DNA from: Neurospora intermedia
Lineage: Eukaryota; Ascomycota; Sordariomycetes; Sordariales; Sordariaceae
NCBI GenBank assembly: GCA_037102815.1
Contig: BTPP01000003.1
Location: forward strand, 1,550,001-1,614,000
Reading direction: 5' to 3'
Length of the DNA stretch: 64,000 nt
Positions within the stretch are counted from its first letter, which is position 1; each line of letters starts with the position of its first letter. The position numbers were made by a program, and so were the translations under genes. The notes below the pieces were generated by a model, which was not told where the DNA came from, made no database searches, and saw nothing but the letters and a program-made list of their open reading frames with translations. Shown in pieces: positions 20,092-31,579 of this stretch.

Positions 20092-23048
20092 TCGGGCCTC
20101 AAAGGTCTGAATCCTTGTCAGAGAGAGAATGCCAAGTGCGACAGCGATGGGCATCTTGTCGTTGTTGGTGCTGGTGCCGTTATCAATCAAAAACGAAAGC
20201 ATTGCGTCTCATGTGTGTGTATCTTGTCCCGTCATCCTAGCGCACGCACACTTTCAGAGAACGGGACGCTTTCAAGTCAAGTCAAATCATGTCAAGTTGT
20301 TCAAAATCTAGCATAGCCATTCTGTTATTGTGTTCTTCTCTTTCTCTTTTTTCTGCATCTTTACTGCCTTTCCGTTTTTCGTTTTTGCGAGTTCCGTGTA
20401 CAGAGAGTATTAGCATGATTGGCACGCGTACCTAACTACCTCCCTACTATGTTCATTCAGCACTTTACATGCATGGGGGAAAAAAAGGGTGAGCTGAGCA
20501 AATGGGGTGAGCGTGGATGGGTGCGATGGCTAAAAAGACAGAAGGTGTCTTCTAGCTGCAATGCCTTGCAGTTCAGGATTCTCGTTGCTGTTGCTGTTTT
20601 CGTTGTGGTTTGCTTTTTGAAACAGAAGTTCGGACTCCGTGCAATTGGGATCATCTTGGGGATCAACATCCAACACGTCATGTCGGTGTAAGGGCGTTTC
20701 AGGGGTGTGGATAGGGAAGGGAAGGAAAGGGAAAGGTGTTGATCGAACCATGGCTAAAAGACTGAGACTGCTTTTGGCAGGCAGGCAGGCAAGCAGCAAA
20801 GGCAGAAAATTCACCACCATTGGATTGAACGATTGGTGCCCATAAAAAAGATCGTAACATGATTTGCAACTACCTTGCCAGAAGCTCATGGTCATTGATG
20901 TGCTTTTAAGTATACCTATTTGACGTGGTAAGGGCGCGTAGGTCAAGGAACTAAAAGACCGGGAACTAACTGTCTTTCATTCCGGGCCTCCCGTCATCTC
21001 TGTTGATTCTAGAGATGAAGGACGGATCAATCAACGGGGAGAAATATCGCGGGCGGAAAATATTCCACCTCGACAAATACGCCTCCATTCGTAAGTCCTG
21101 CAGCACTTATGCTCAATCTCACCCTTTCCGCTCATCATAGGGAATACTGCCCTCGTGGCTGATGCAGATTTAGGTGCTCATTTCTTCATATCCTCCTGCC
21201 TATTACATATATGCGTTCCATATACCTCATGAGGGCGCATCAATTAGAATAAGCAATCCTAGTAATACAAATCAGCGCCGGTCTAACAGAAGCAGCCCAA
21301 TGCTAGATTGTTGGTCTCTGAAACATCTAGAGGAGACGTAACTCGGCTTCTTCGTTTCGATTTAGGATACGTCTTCAACTTCATCAGAAGATACATTGAG
21401 GAGCTTAGTTAGATGCAGTAGAAACTCGCATAGGGGGCGTAAGGGGAATTGACTCGTTCAACAGTCTAGTTCTTTGGCCTCTTAGGGTAGGTGGTTAGGC
21501 TCAGGTGGTGGGTGGATCAAATGTTTTCAGCTTGTACCTACCTACAACCTACCTTATGACATTATTGATGTTCAAAACACTGCAAGCTGGGAGGATTATG
21601 AGATGAACACAAACACGCCAGCACGTCCATCTTCTTCAAGTGGGTTGGGGTTATTGTTAGAGGTATCCACCATGTATTATCGAACGAGCATGTTATGTTC
21701 CACGGTGTCTTTCGTGTTGCATATGCATTCCAGTAGGGTTGGGATCCGGGCTCCGGAAGAGGATGAGATTCGATTGCCCACTTGGAACGAAACGATGGAT
21801 AAGTGGTCGGATAGATGATAGGCCAATATGCTGTAGAGTAGTGGGCAAGTTTCTCAACCGGGAGGAGCCTGTCATTGTCTTCGGACCATGTCATCCCAAT
21901 TTCTGCATATATGCCTGCCATTAGGTCCAGAATGCGCACAAGAAACACCGTTCTATGTAATGGAAGGTAGAAGTGATGGTTGGGATACATCAAGATGACA
22001 GGCTCGGTAATTTGAATCAAACACCGGTGATGGATATATTGTGTGCTCGTGACACGTCGGAGACCACTGGAGGATACAAAAAGAGAAGAAGACTTGCGTC
22101 CTTTGTTGAAGAAAGAAATGTACCTGGGTTATGTCGTTGCGTTGTCCCATGTGTTGAACCAAAGACTACCTCTAGGTGTTATGGGATGTAACAACGATGA
22201 TTCGAGATATACAAGGTAGAAGAGGTGTTTAGGTTATTCAAGTAATCGAGTGTCTAGTTCTACACTAAGAGCTTGTAGCAACCCCCTTCTTTTTACACCC
22301 CTCTTAACACTCGAGGAAGAACCAACCTTCCACCCATCGAAACTTAATGCTCCTAAAGGCGTTGGATGTACCTATCTGGTGCTTCTATAAAAAGGCATTG
22401 AGATTAATACGTTGATTTATTAAGACAGAAAAAATCAAGTCAAAGTAGTATATTGTACTTAGGATGAGGGAAATCTAACGAACTCCCAAGTCCACTTTAG
22501 ATGCGCTGACGCATCTGTGGCCAAAATAGGTCAAGTTTGTAGTTCTAGTGTACTATGAACTTAGGACCTTACTTTATGACAATGGTTCCTTTAGATAAAA
22601 AGTCAATTTCTCCATCAGATCATACTCTTTTGTATAGTCTGGTCAAATTGGAAGATATGCATATTGGCAGTATGAAGTTAATGAGAATTGATGCGTCTCG
22701 TGGGGATTTGGGGGTGGCCCCAAGCTTTTAGACACTAATTGTATGAAGACGCAGCAAGCAATCGCGGTGTCGGGGAAATGAGATGCAACGCATGCCTGTT
22801 CAAGAACCTTTAGAAATTCTAGAATTGCCAAGGCGGTTTGCAACCCCTTTCCTGCTCTTGTAGCATCTGTTTAATCAACCTTCACAGCCCTGAGGCGTCT
22901 TGGTAACCGAAAAACAAGAAATGCACCAGAAACTCACTTATTCGTCAGTCTGCCGATCCATGCTACAAGTGACAAGTCGTGTGTAACCTCTTCACGATGC
23001 TCAAACCCTATCCTCCTCCTTCGTTCCCTTAATCCCGTCGTTTGCCTC
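20092..23048. other. Large convergent intergenic region
   Basis: Nearly 3 kb separates the stop codons of two genes that face each other. Frames on both strands are short and lack motifs. TACC-rich words occur near 21536-21555. It should contain both 3' untranslated regions; I see no supported gene or RNA. Confidence 0.45.
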
Positions 23049-23759
23049 TCACAGGTGCATACCGCCCTCCTCCTCGTCACCTTCCCCTCCCAAGTCCCGT
23101 AGTCGTTCTTCCATCCTCCTTCTAAGCTCCTCGTCACTCAGCGAGCCACCAGCACCGGCACCAGTACCAGTTCCACCTTGTTGTTCTTGCTGTCTCCTCG
23201 ACCCAGCAACATCATCCATGACAATCTCTCCATTCCTGATCACTCCAGTCTGAAACGTCCCATCCATCCAAGCAGGGTGCTGTGTCGTTGTTGTTGTCGT
23301 CGTCGAATTTCCATTCGTCATCGGTTGTCCTTGCTGCTCCTCATCGTCCGAATCCTCACCAGTCTCCACCGGTCCGCGAGCCCTGTTCCTCGCCGCGGCC
23401 GCCTCGACTTCGTCCTTCCTTTCGAACTCGGTCCAACTGAGCCCCCTGCGCTCGACCTCGTTCTTGATCAGCTGGACGCGCTCCTCCATGCGGACTATCA
23501 CTTGCTCGTTCTCGCGGATGGCTTCCACGCAGTCCGGGTCGGGTTGATTTTGCGCTGACTCGCCGCCAGTGCTGGAGGAGCCGAGAGGGGCCTCGATACC
23601 TTCGGCGAAGGGCCGCAGCTGCTCATTGGAGTACTTGAGGTGGGCGATGGAGTTGTAAATTTCAAGCACTTTGAGATGCAGGGCCGAGACAGGGAGGTCT
23701 TCTAGAGCTGCGGCGAAAGCTTGGGGGGTTATGGGGAGGGATTCGTTGGAAGATGACAT
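23049..23759 (-). CDS. Tma17/Adc17-like proteasome assembly chaperone candidate
   Basis: A single exon encodes 236 residues, with the ATG at 23759 preceded by an A-rich leader. Residues about 25-50 read LHLKVLEIYNSIAHLKYSNE, and about 80-105 read AIRENEQVIVRMEERVQLIK. These two amphipathic helices have the SI-HL-SN and ENE-V-ERV spacing of yeast Tma17 (Adc17). Tma17 is a small helical-hairpin chaperone that pairs Rpt subunits during assembly of the 19S base. The second half is acidic, Gln- and Thr-rich and probably disordered, and extends well past the yeast length of about 150 residues. The C-terminus DEELRRRMEERLRDLGG could form another helix. The similarity is by eye over two helices only, so a different helical protein is possible. 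The rhomboid gene is transcribed divergently. Confidence 0.72.
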   Translation of the reverse strand: MSSSNESLPITPQAFAAALEDLPVSALHLKVLEIYNSIAHLKYSNEQLRPFAEGIEAPLGSSSTGGESAQNQPDPDCVEAIRENEQVIVRMEERVQLIKNEVERRGLSWTEFERKDEVEAAAARNRARGPVETGEDSDDEEQQGQPMTNGNSTTTTTTTQHPAWMDGTFQTGVIRNGEIVMDDVAGSRRQQEQQGGTGTGAGAGGSLSDEELRRRMEERLRDLGGEGDEEEGGMHL

Positions 23760-24403
23760 CTTTTTTTTTGGGTGTGATGGGTATCAAAGGGGAAACACTG
23801 ATACGGTGATTGTGGTTTTGGCTGACGTCGAAGAACTTGGGTAGTGTGGACTATTGCTACCTATTCTTCTAGAAGCAAGTACCTGTCTCCCTGTGTAGGT
23901 AATTGGCTTTCTTGTGGAAGAGTGCTGACACTGTGATTGGCCTGTATTCCAGAGGTACAAGAATAGAATTTGAAAAGCGAATCCGGTGTTGGATCGACAA
24001 TTTAATGATTACGATGGCGAAAGAAGGCTGCACTTTGGTTGTTTGTTTTAGTCGGTTCTAATGAATTTCGAGGTCCTGACCTGACGTCGCAGCTCGATTG
24101 CCTGGACGGGAGCTTGTTCTGGAAGCTTGCTATGCGGGGCCCTTGCGTCCCGCGAAGGTGCCTGGAGGACGGCAGGGGCAGAGCATCTGAAGACGGCCCC
24201 TCCATGGAGCCAATTGAACCCCAGAAGAACCAATCATAATGTACAAATCTGCCTGCCGGGTCCGGGAGCTCCGTCATTTTTTTCCCCGGCCGTTTTCCGG
24301 TTGCTCGCCCCAGATCGGCCGGTCCAACAACTCCCGAGTTCGGACTCACCTTGATGGGCAGTTTGCGCGAAACGGCGCGATATAGGGCGCCCATTCCGTG
24401 ACC
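23760..24403. promoter_or_regulatory. Divergent intergenic region (shared promoter)
   Basis: 644 bp between the outward start codons of the Tma17-like and rhomboid genes must carry both promoters. Short open frames here have no motif. No specific binding site is clear. Confidence 0.55.
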
Positions 24404-26167
24404 ATGAACTGCTCCCTGGGCGTCAATGCCTTTCGGCCGGGCGTCCAGGTCGCCGCTCACCACTTTTCCAAAGCATGTAGCCGACTGCTCGTCGCCGCCG
24501 CACCCACGACGCGATGCTTCTCTTCCACGACATTGCTCCCATCCACGGCCCAGAACCAATGGCAAGCCAAGCGGGGCCGTCTTTCTTCCTCGACACCTTT
24601 TTCTGGACCCTCTTCGATTCCGCGCATCGCCGTACGCACCCTCAAGTTTGCCGCCCGCAACAGGGTCATTATCCACTATGTAGACCTACCTCCGAACTAC
24701 AAGGACGAGGAGGGCTTGCCGTTCCGCGTCGATGACCTGGCAGCTGGCGAGGTTCTTCAACTATTCGGGCCCCAGATGACCACCCCTGCGGCTAACCGGT
24801 TGCTAAGGATTCTTCACGGTCGACGCGTCGCGGGAACCCTTGACGACCCTGTGCTCAAAGTCAATACTGCCGGATACACTCCTAAAGATAGGAGAATCGC
24901 ACTGGACTACCTTCGCAAGAACATCTATGTTGACGAGGTCGTGAATGCCGGCTTACGCGCCGAGGACGAGCTGGCAGCCCTGGAAAAACAACAAGAAGAA
25001 GACGCCCAGGCCCAGGCCCAGGCTGAGGGAGAGGACAACGTCACCAAGCAACTGGGGTACAAATCACGGTTCAAGATGTACCAGGACGATACTGAGGGTG
25101 TCGAGGAATCCGAGCAAAAGAAACCCGAACCCCGATCGGTATACGGCAAAAGCGCTTTCGATGCTATTCGCGCGCGGAACGAGGCTATTTGGAAGGAGAA
25201 GCTCAGGAAGCAGGAAGAGGAACGTAAGAAGCTCGAGGAAGAGTACAAAAACGGCAAGGCCGGGCCTCTCGCTAAAGCGGACGATACCCCGAAGCGTGAA
25301 ATCAGCGCCAAGAGAAAGGAATGGGAGGAATGGGCCATGTCTGACCTCAAGGAACCTCCCAAGATGCCTGCGTGGAAGCGTCTGCTGCCCTCGACCGTCT
25401 TTGTTGCTCTCCTCGTTGTCGGTTTCCTCACCTACTCTCAGCTCTACGTCGCCCCCAGCCGCGAAAACAGGTTATGGCCCGATTGTCCTCCAGCAGCCGC
25501 CACAGTTGCCGTCCTCATCGGCGCCAACGTTTTGATCTGGTTCCTCTGGAAGGTCCCTGTCATGTGGAAGCCTTTGCTGCGGTACTTCTTGATTTCGCCT
25601 GCGACACCTAACGCGTTCAGCATGCTTGGTGCCGTGTTCTCTCACCAGGTTGTCTGGGGTCATCTTATTGTCAACATGCCCTTCCTCTGGTTCTTTGGCA
25701 CCCGGCTTCACGACGAGGTTGGCAGGGCCGACTTCCTGACTACTTATATCCTGTCCGGATCTGTTGGCTTCCTGACCAGTCTGTTCTGGCTCGTTCTAAA
25801 GGGTAACTTCCATATGACTACCCTCGGCGCATCTGGCGCCATCTACGGCATCTCCGCAGCCTACTTTTGGATGCACAGATTCGAGGGCTTCAAGATCTTT
25901 GGCCTGCCTCCTGACCCATATACTGGTGTCCAGGGATTGGCCTTTATTGGATTGTTTGGAGGTCTGAACATATGGGGATTGTTCAGCAGAAACCATACCA
26001 TGGATGTCGTATCCCATTTGGGTGGCATGCTTGTTGGTATCATTGCCGGTCATCTGATGGAGCAGAAGAAGAAGGCGAGGCTTCAAGGAGCGGGAAACAC
26101 CCAGCTGAACTTGAAGGACCAAAAGACAGGGTCCGGCGTTCTGGACACAATGCTGGAGAAGAACTAA
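24404..26167 (+). CDS. Mitochondrial rhomboid intramembrane serine protease (Pcp1/PARL-like)
   Basis: A single exon encodes 587 residues from the ATG at 24404; the frame opens two codons earlier at a GTG. The N-terminus is rich in Arg, Ala and Ser with almost no acids, as in mitochondrial presequences. A first transmembrane helix lies near 325-347 (LLPSTVFVALLVVGFLTYSQ), followed by several more. The catalytic dyad is clear: Ser477 in GASGAIYG and His538 in SHLGG, which is the GxSG plus His arrangement of active rhomboids. In fungi this inner-membrane protease cleaves the dynamin Mgm1 and cytochrome c peroxidase precursors, so control of mitochondrial fusion is expected. Between presequence and protease core lie a conserved block (about 90-190, LPPNYKDEEGLPFRVDDL) and a long charged helix with Glu/Lys/Arg runs (about 185-310), making the protein longer than yeast Pcp1. 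Confidence 0.93.
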   Translation: MNCSLGVNAFRPGVQVAAHHFSKACSRLLVAAAPTTRCFSSTTLLPSTAQNQWQAKRGRLSSSTPFSGPSSIPRIAVRTLKFAARNRVIIHYVDLPPNYKDEEGLPFRVDDLAAGEVLQLFGPQMTTPAANRLLRILHGRRVAGTLDDPVLKVNTAGYTPKDRRIALDYLRKNIYVDEVVNAGLRAEDELAALEKQQEEDAQAQAQAEGEDNVTKQLGYKSRFKMYQDDTEGVEESEQKKPEPRSVYGKSAFDAIRARNEAIWKEKLRKQEEERKKLEEEYKNGKAGPLAKADDTPKREISAKRKEWEEWAMSDLKEPPKMPAWKRLLPSTVFVALLVVGFLTYSQLYVAPSRENRLWPDCPPAAATVAVLIGANVLIWFLWKVPVMWKPLLRYFLISPATPNAFSMLGAVFSHQVVWGHLIVNMPFLWFFGTRLHDEVGRADFLTTYILSGSVGFLTSLFWLVLKGNFHMTTLGASGAIYGISAAYFWMHRFEGFKIFGLPPDPYTGVQGLAFIGLFGGLNIWGLFSRNHTMDVVSHLGGMLVGIIAGHLMEQKKKARLQGAGNTQLNLKDQKTGSGVLDTMLEKN

Positions 26168-27941
26168 ATGGTGTTCAAATATGAAAGATCTTGTATGACA
26201 CATAGTGTATTGTATAGTTGTGTATTTTGCTTGAACATCCGCGGATGCTCCCCTTTGTTTACTTGAGTGCCATTTTGGGCCGTCGTTCGGAGCAACAACC
26301 CCTATCCACGTCCAGAGGTTGGTCTCTCGATCACGTTCTTGATCCATTCCAGCTGAAAACTAGTGCGTTGCCGAGACCCGCCAGTCCCGCTGAACAAGGC
26401 AGGGAGGGACCGGCTCCCTTCGGAACAGGGGTTCCAAAACCTGGCTGCCTCATTGGACACTCTTGCTCCCCCACATGCAGGATGATGACAGGGCACAGGA
26501 CCAAAGACGTCGAGAGTTGTTGGACTTTGGACTTGGCGGCGTCCAGTCAATTCGCGTCTCGAAAGATTTGAGAGAGATTTTCAAGAACATGTCTATCGAC
26601 CTCACCACATACCGATACATATGAAGCTATCCAGAGCTCTAAGCCGCCTCTGAGAGCGCTACGTCTACTTGTTCGATCAGCATTTCACTGTGGTAACTTG
26701 TCATATAAATGTCTTGTCAAACTCCACCCAAATACAGTCACTGGACTGAACGGACCCGAAAAGACGAAGATACCAATCTGATGTTTGCCTTGAGCCGGCA
26801 AAGAGTGGGTCTAAACGCGTAATACATAAGCGGCACCACCATCGCAGTCCTCTTTTCATATGGAAGCGGAGTTTTCCTCTCGGAATTGGCCCAGAATGAA
26901 ATGGCACCGAGTGAAGATCCAAAGAGATACCAAAAGATCGACGGGGGTGTTGGCGACCATGTGAGGCCTCCAACAGCTCCCCAAAGCTCCCTAGGAATGT
27001 TCCATCAACATGAGGCATTCTGCTAACGAGCCGCAGTCCAGCCAAGACAGATAACCAAACGTCGAAAGGGCGGACAAGGACGCCGAGTGACTAACTCGCC
27101 ATCTTGCTCATCTACACTACACGGATGACTGGCCTTCTCATTTCACCGCATTTTATCTCCACGATGCCCAGAACTGACAAGAGACAAACCAATTGGGTAA
27201 TGGGCACCCCAGTCGGCGTCTTCATGCCGTACCTACTAGGTCAACGTTCTTGTGTGCCATGTGTGTATGGGTTTGTGTACCAACCTTACTTTATCCAACT
27301 TGTATTCTCAAGTGGTACAGGAGTCAAGTTGCCATGACATCCTTTCTTCTTCCGCGTTCCCCCCTCCTCCCTATTTGGGAGATTCTTTTCCTTGCTGAAC
27401 CGGCCTTAAAAACACGACCTCAAGACAAGGAACTGAAGTCTTGGCCCCGAAACAAGTAAGGTGTCCCTCCCAGAATTGGCAATCTCTTAGACAAAGCTTG
27501 GTGGCTGAGGATAGCTGAGTTATCCGCGACACCGTCGCCGAGCAAGTGAGTTGTGCACGACCCCCCTGTTCCCATGGCATCAATTTAGTTGGATTGAAGG
27601 TCTCCTCCCTTGTCCTTTGTAATTTCGATTTCTACTTCTCTTTCTTTTCTCTTGCCCGCTTTTACTTCCTCCACCACCCAACAGGCCATCTAAGTCTATT
27701 GTCGGCTAGAGACCAGCTTCAAATCCCCGCCGGCGCCTCAGCCTACGAACCTAGCAAGCTGAGCCCTTGCGACCGCTTACCGAAGCGTTCCTGGTACCTC
27801 GATCTTGGGAGCTTGGACTTCCCTGTTTTGTAATCGGGGACATCAGGTCGCGGAATCTTGTATGTTTATACGTTAACTACCTAACCGCTGCTTGCATTTG
27901 CGACTGAAAACGTCGTGATAACGCCTGTCCACCTGTTCGAT
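26168..27941. other. Intergenic region upstream of the PhoD-like gene
   Basis: 1.77 kb between two genes in the same direction. It holds the 3' untranslated region of the rhomboid gene and the promoter of the phosphatase gene, the latter T/C-rich around 27600-27720. No coding frame is supported. Confidence 0.5.
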
Positions 27942-30765
27942 ATGGACTCCCACGAAGCGCATGGATATGCGCACGGCGACCAAAATGCCCAGGACCGCAA
28001 TCCTCATGCCTCCAGCTCCCAATGGCGTCATCAAGAGTCGCGAGCCTTCGCCAAGTACGAGGCCGAGAGAGCCCAGCCCCAGGCACCATCCCGCCACCAC
28101 CATCACCCCTCCATAGCGCGGGAAGCAGACGCACGCGGCAATGTGAACGACCTGGCCGATTTCCTCAACAAGTCGCGTATCTCTCCCAAGGAGGCTGACA
28201 CTCGCCCTCCTATCGAACCAAAGTTCAAGCCTGTGGTGCTGGGCGCTACAGAAGCGAGGGAGGTTCTCAATGGCGAAAAGCACGTGGCCGACGCATTGGC
28301 TCCGGAGAGTGTACCCAACGACAAGGAGGTCGCGGTAGGACCTTTGCTCAACTATCGCCGCATGGAGGGAAATCAATGGGTTGGCAGTGTCCTGGTTGTG
28401 ACCCGCGGGGGCGGCAGAGAACAGTCCTATAGGCCGAGCTTGTTCTTGAGAAAGGCTGCTATGGTCAGTATGAGCAATGGCAATGGCGCCGCCAATGGTC
28501 ACAGCAGTGGATCCAGAGTCAGTGAAAGTCAAGGTATCTGTCTTTATTCGGACTGGCGCAACACTTTCTGGAGGTTCGATTTGCACCTGGAAATGGAACC
28601 CTATGAAACCAAGTGGGAATATTGGCTGTCGGATTACCTTGTCTTTGCTAGCAACACAAAGCCAAAAGTGAACACCTTCTTCGTGCCCGCGATCACGGAA
28701 TCGATGAGAATCATGTTCCACTCCTGCAACGGGTTCAGTGTCGGTACAGACGAGGAGGACTGGAGCGGCGCGTGTTTGTGGAACGACGTTATGAGACGCC
28801 ATCAAGAGGCACCGTTCCATGTGATGTAAGAAGCTGAGGATTCTCTCGAGTCTGTCGACTGCTAACAGACTACAGGATCGGTGGCGGCGACCAGATCTAT
28901 AACGACGGCGTTCGAGTCTCAGGGCCTCTTCGCACATGGACCAGCATCAGCAGCCCCAAGAAACGGAGAAACTTTCCATTCCCTGAAAGTCTCCGCGCCG
29001 AGTGTGACGACTACTATTTGAACAACTATATTCGGTGGTATGGGACGGAGCCATTTGCAGGTGCGAACGGTCAGATCCCTCAGCTAAACATATGGGATGA
29101 TCATGATGTATGACCCATTCGCCACTTTTTCTTGCACCGTAAATGTGGAAACACTAACACGATCCAGATTATCGATGGCTTTGGATCTTATGTGGACGAC
29201 TTTATGAAATGCGATGTCTTCCGAGGAATTGGCGGCATTGCCCACAAGTACTATATGCTTTTCCAGCACCATCTGCCACCTCCAGCTTCGACATATACCT
29301 CGGACACCACGTCCGTAGCTCAGGATGACGCGGGTCAGGGGCTTGACCCCAATCAAATGATTGCGGCTTACGTACACCCAGCCATGACAGAACCTAACTA
29401 CATTGTTGGATCATCTCCCGGTGTAGGTTTCTTCCTCCGGTGCTAGGCCAGCTAACCGGCTTCATTACTGACATTTATGTAGCCTTACGTTGCGGAACAT
29501 TCACACAATATGTTTACAAAGTTGGGCGCTCGAATAGCATTTTTGGGTATCGACGCTCGAACAGAAGTGAGTGAAACGTTGAAGGGACGCAGGAAGTCAC
29601 TTTTCAAATGCTAACACGTTGTAGCGCACGAGACATCAAGTCAACTACCCTGAGACATATGAGGCCATCTTCTCCCGCTTGAGGCAGGAGCTTAGCCATG
29701 CCATACAAACCGAGAAGCCGTTTAAGCACTTGATTCTTCTTTTGGGGATTCCCATTGCATACCCTGTGAGTGGCAATTAACTTATACGTTTACAAGCTGA
29801 GGTTAACATATAACAAGCGCTTGACATGGCTTGAGAATATTTTTGCCAGCCCCTTGATGGGTCCAGTAAAGCTGCTGAACAGGCGCGTGGGCTTTGGTGG
29901 CAGCTTCTTCAACTCCTTTGATGGAAGTGTTGATCTGCTAGACGATCTCGACGATCACTATACAGCCAGAACCCACAAGCGCGAACGCAACGGTCTGATC
30001 CTCAAACTGCAACAGATCGCCGCCGAGTTCTCGGTGCGCGTTACCATCCTAGGCGGCGACGTGCATCTGGCAGCACTAGGAAGGTTCTACTCGAACCCCA
30101 AGCTCAACATTCCACTGGAAGAAGACTACCGTTACATTGTTAATGTCATTTCCTCCGCCATCGTGAACAAGCCGCCCCCAGCGGCCGTTGCCAACCTGCT
30201 GGCGCGCCGAAACAGAATCCACCACCTCGACCACGACACCGATGAGACGCTCCTGAAGATCTTCGACAAAGACCCCGGCGACAGCACCAAGACAGCCAAG
30301 CACAACCAGGTCACCATGCCCAGCCGCAACTTTGCCGTCATCACCGAGAACTCGCCCAACAACGGGACTCATCTTCAAAATGGTCATGACTTCCACACTT
30401 CCTCTCCTCCCCCACAGTCCACCCCCGGCGAAACCTTCCCCGGCCACAAAGACGGCCGCTACGCGCTCGGTAAGGGTGAGGTCAACGCCGGCACCAAGCA
30501 CAAGGCCGCCGACCCGGCCGAGCATGGCACGGGAAGCGACGGTAGTCTAGATGTGTGCATCCGCATCGAGATCGACCAGCATAACCCGGAGGGACGTACG
30601 GAGGGTTATGGATTGACGATTCCGACGCTGAGCTACAAGGGCCCGAGACCGCCAACGATTGCGCCGCCGCCGGGCAGCGCGGGGAGTAGTGGGTCGAGAG
30701 GCACGGGTGGTACGGGAGGGTCGGATGTGCCGGAGGTGCCGGAGATCCCAGCGGGGGTGAGGTGA
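27942..30765 (+). CDS. PhoD-like metallophosphatase, fungal type
   Basis: Six exons encode 847 residues: 27942-28825, 28876-29107, 29168-29422, 29483-29566, 29625-29765 and 29818-30765. The five introns are 50-60 nt with CTAAC- or TTAAC-like branch sites; donors are GTAAGA, GTATGA, GTAGGT, GTGAGT and GTGAGT. Metallophosphoesterase motifs are GGGDQIYND at residues 297-305, WDDHD at 368-372, LGIPIAYP near 525-532, and GGDVHL at 611-616. Exon 1 encodes a His/Gln-rich, probably disordered leader and a beta-rich domain (SDWRNTFWRFDLHLEMEP). The C-terminus is Gly/Ser/Pro-rich and low in complexity. The family is related to bacterial PhoD alkaline phosphatases, but the fungal members lack a secretion signal and their substrates are not established. 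Two introns lie directly at motif edges, at M295 and D372. Confidence 0.92.
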
Positions 30766-31486
30766 CGTGAGAGGTGAGAGGTGACGTGAGGAGGACGGAT
30801 GAATGAATGAGGTTTTTCGTATTCATCCACTCCCTTTACGCTGAGGCAGCGGCTGGGAAATGTTTAATGGTAATCGATGAGATGGATGTGTGCGATCGGT
30901 GTCACTGTTCGTCATTCATCGGTGCAAGCCTCTAGTAGCCTGCGCGTTGGATGAGTGAGTGGCAGTCAAGACTGACGGTACACATTCTATCCCCATGTTT
31001 TCAGTCGTTTTTTACGTTCAAAATACCCATGTATATCATAATACCCAATAAAGCGGTAGACTTTGCCATCGTCCACAGTCTTGATCGTGACCAGCTTACC
31101 CATTCCAAATGACTTCGAGGATTGTAAGAATAGGTTCAACACCCCACGGTCAACAGATCACACCTTGGAGATACTCTATCAGTCAGGCCTCTAAGCGTTT
31201 TTGTTAAATCTTTGGACCTAACCTTTATGCAGTTTTGGATGGAAATTTCTCTGACGAATCTTGGCCGAGGTGTTTCTATATTAATTTGATCCCTATCACA
31301 GCTCTCCAATGACCTTCCTTAATCAAAACGAATGGTATTGGACTGTGCAAAGTCCACGTTAGGTTTGTTCTCTATGTCTTGGCCGGATTTGGTGTTGTAA
31401 CATAGCCAATAAGTTTGACTATATAGGTACCTGTTTTGGGGCGTTCCTCCAGCAATCAACTACGACAGCTGATTAACAGTTGTAAA
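30766..31486. other. Intergenic region between PhoD-like gene and tRNA-Asp
   Basis: 721 bp, probably the 3' untranslated region of the phosphatase gene followed by unique spacer. No gene is seen. This is the last normal-composition spacer before the AT-rich block. Confidence 0.5.
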
Positions 31487-31579
31487 TCTTCCGTAGTATA
31501 GTGGTCAGTATGTGAGCTTGTCAAGCTTGAACATTAGTTCGATTCGCTCGAGACCCGGGTTCAATTCCCGGCGGGAGAG
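31487..31579 (+). tRNA. tRNA-Asp(GTC) with a 21-nt intron
   Basis: The acceptor stem pairs TCTTCCG (31487-31493) with CGGGAGA (31572-31578) using one G-T pair, and the discriminator base is G, as expected for tRNA-Asp. The D-arm contains the A box GTATAGTGGTCAGTAT. The anticodon stem TGAGC pairs with GCTCG, and the loop places anticodon GTC at 31520-31522. A 21-nt intron (31524-31544) sits in the canonical position, one base 3' of the anticodon. The T-arm is CCGGG-TTCAATT-CCCGG and supplies the B box. A T run (TTTTTT) follows at about 31588 and is a likely Pol III terminator. All stems fold without the intron. Confidence 0.95.
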
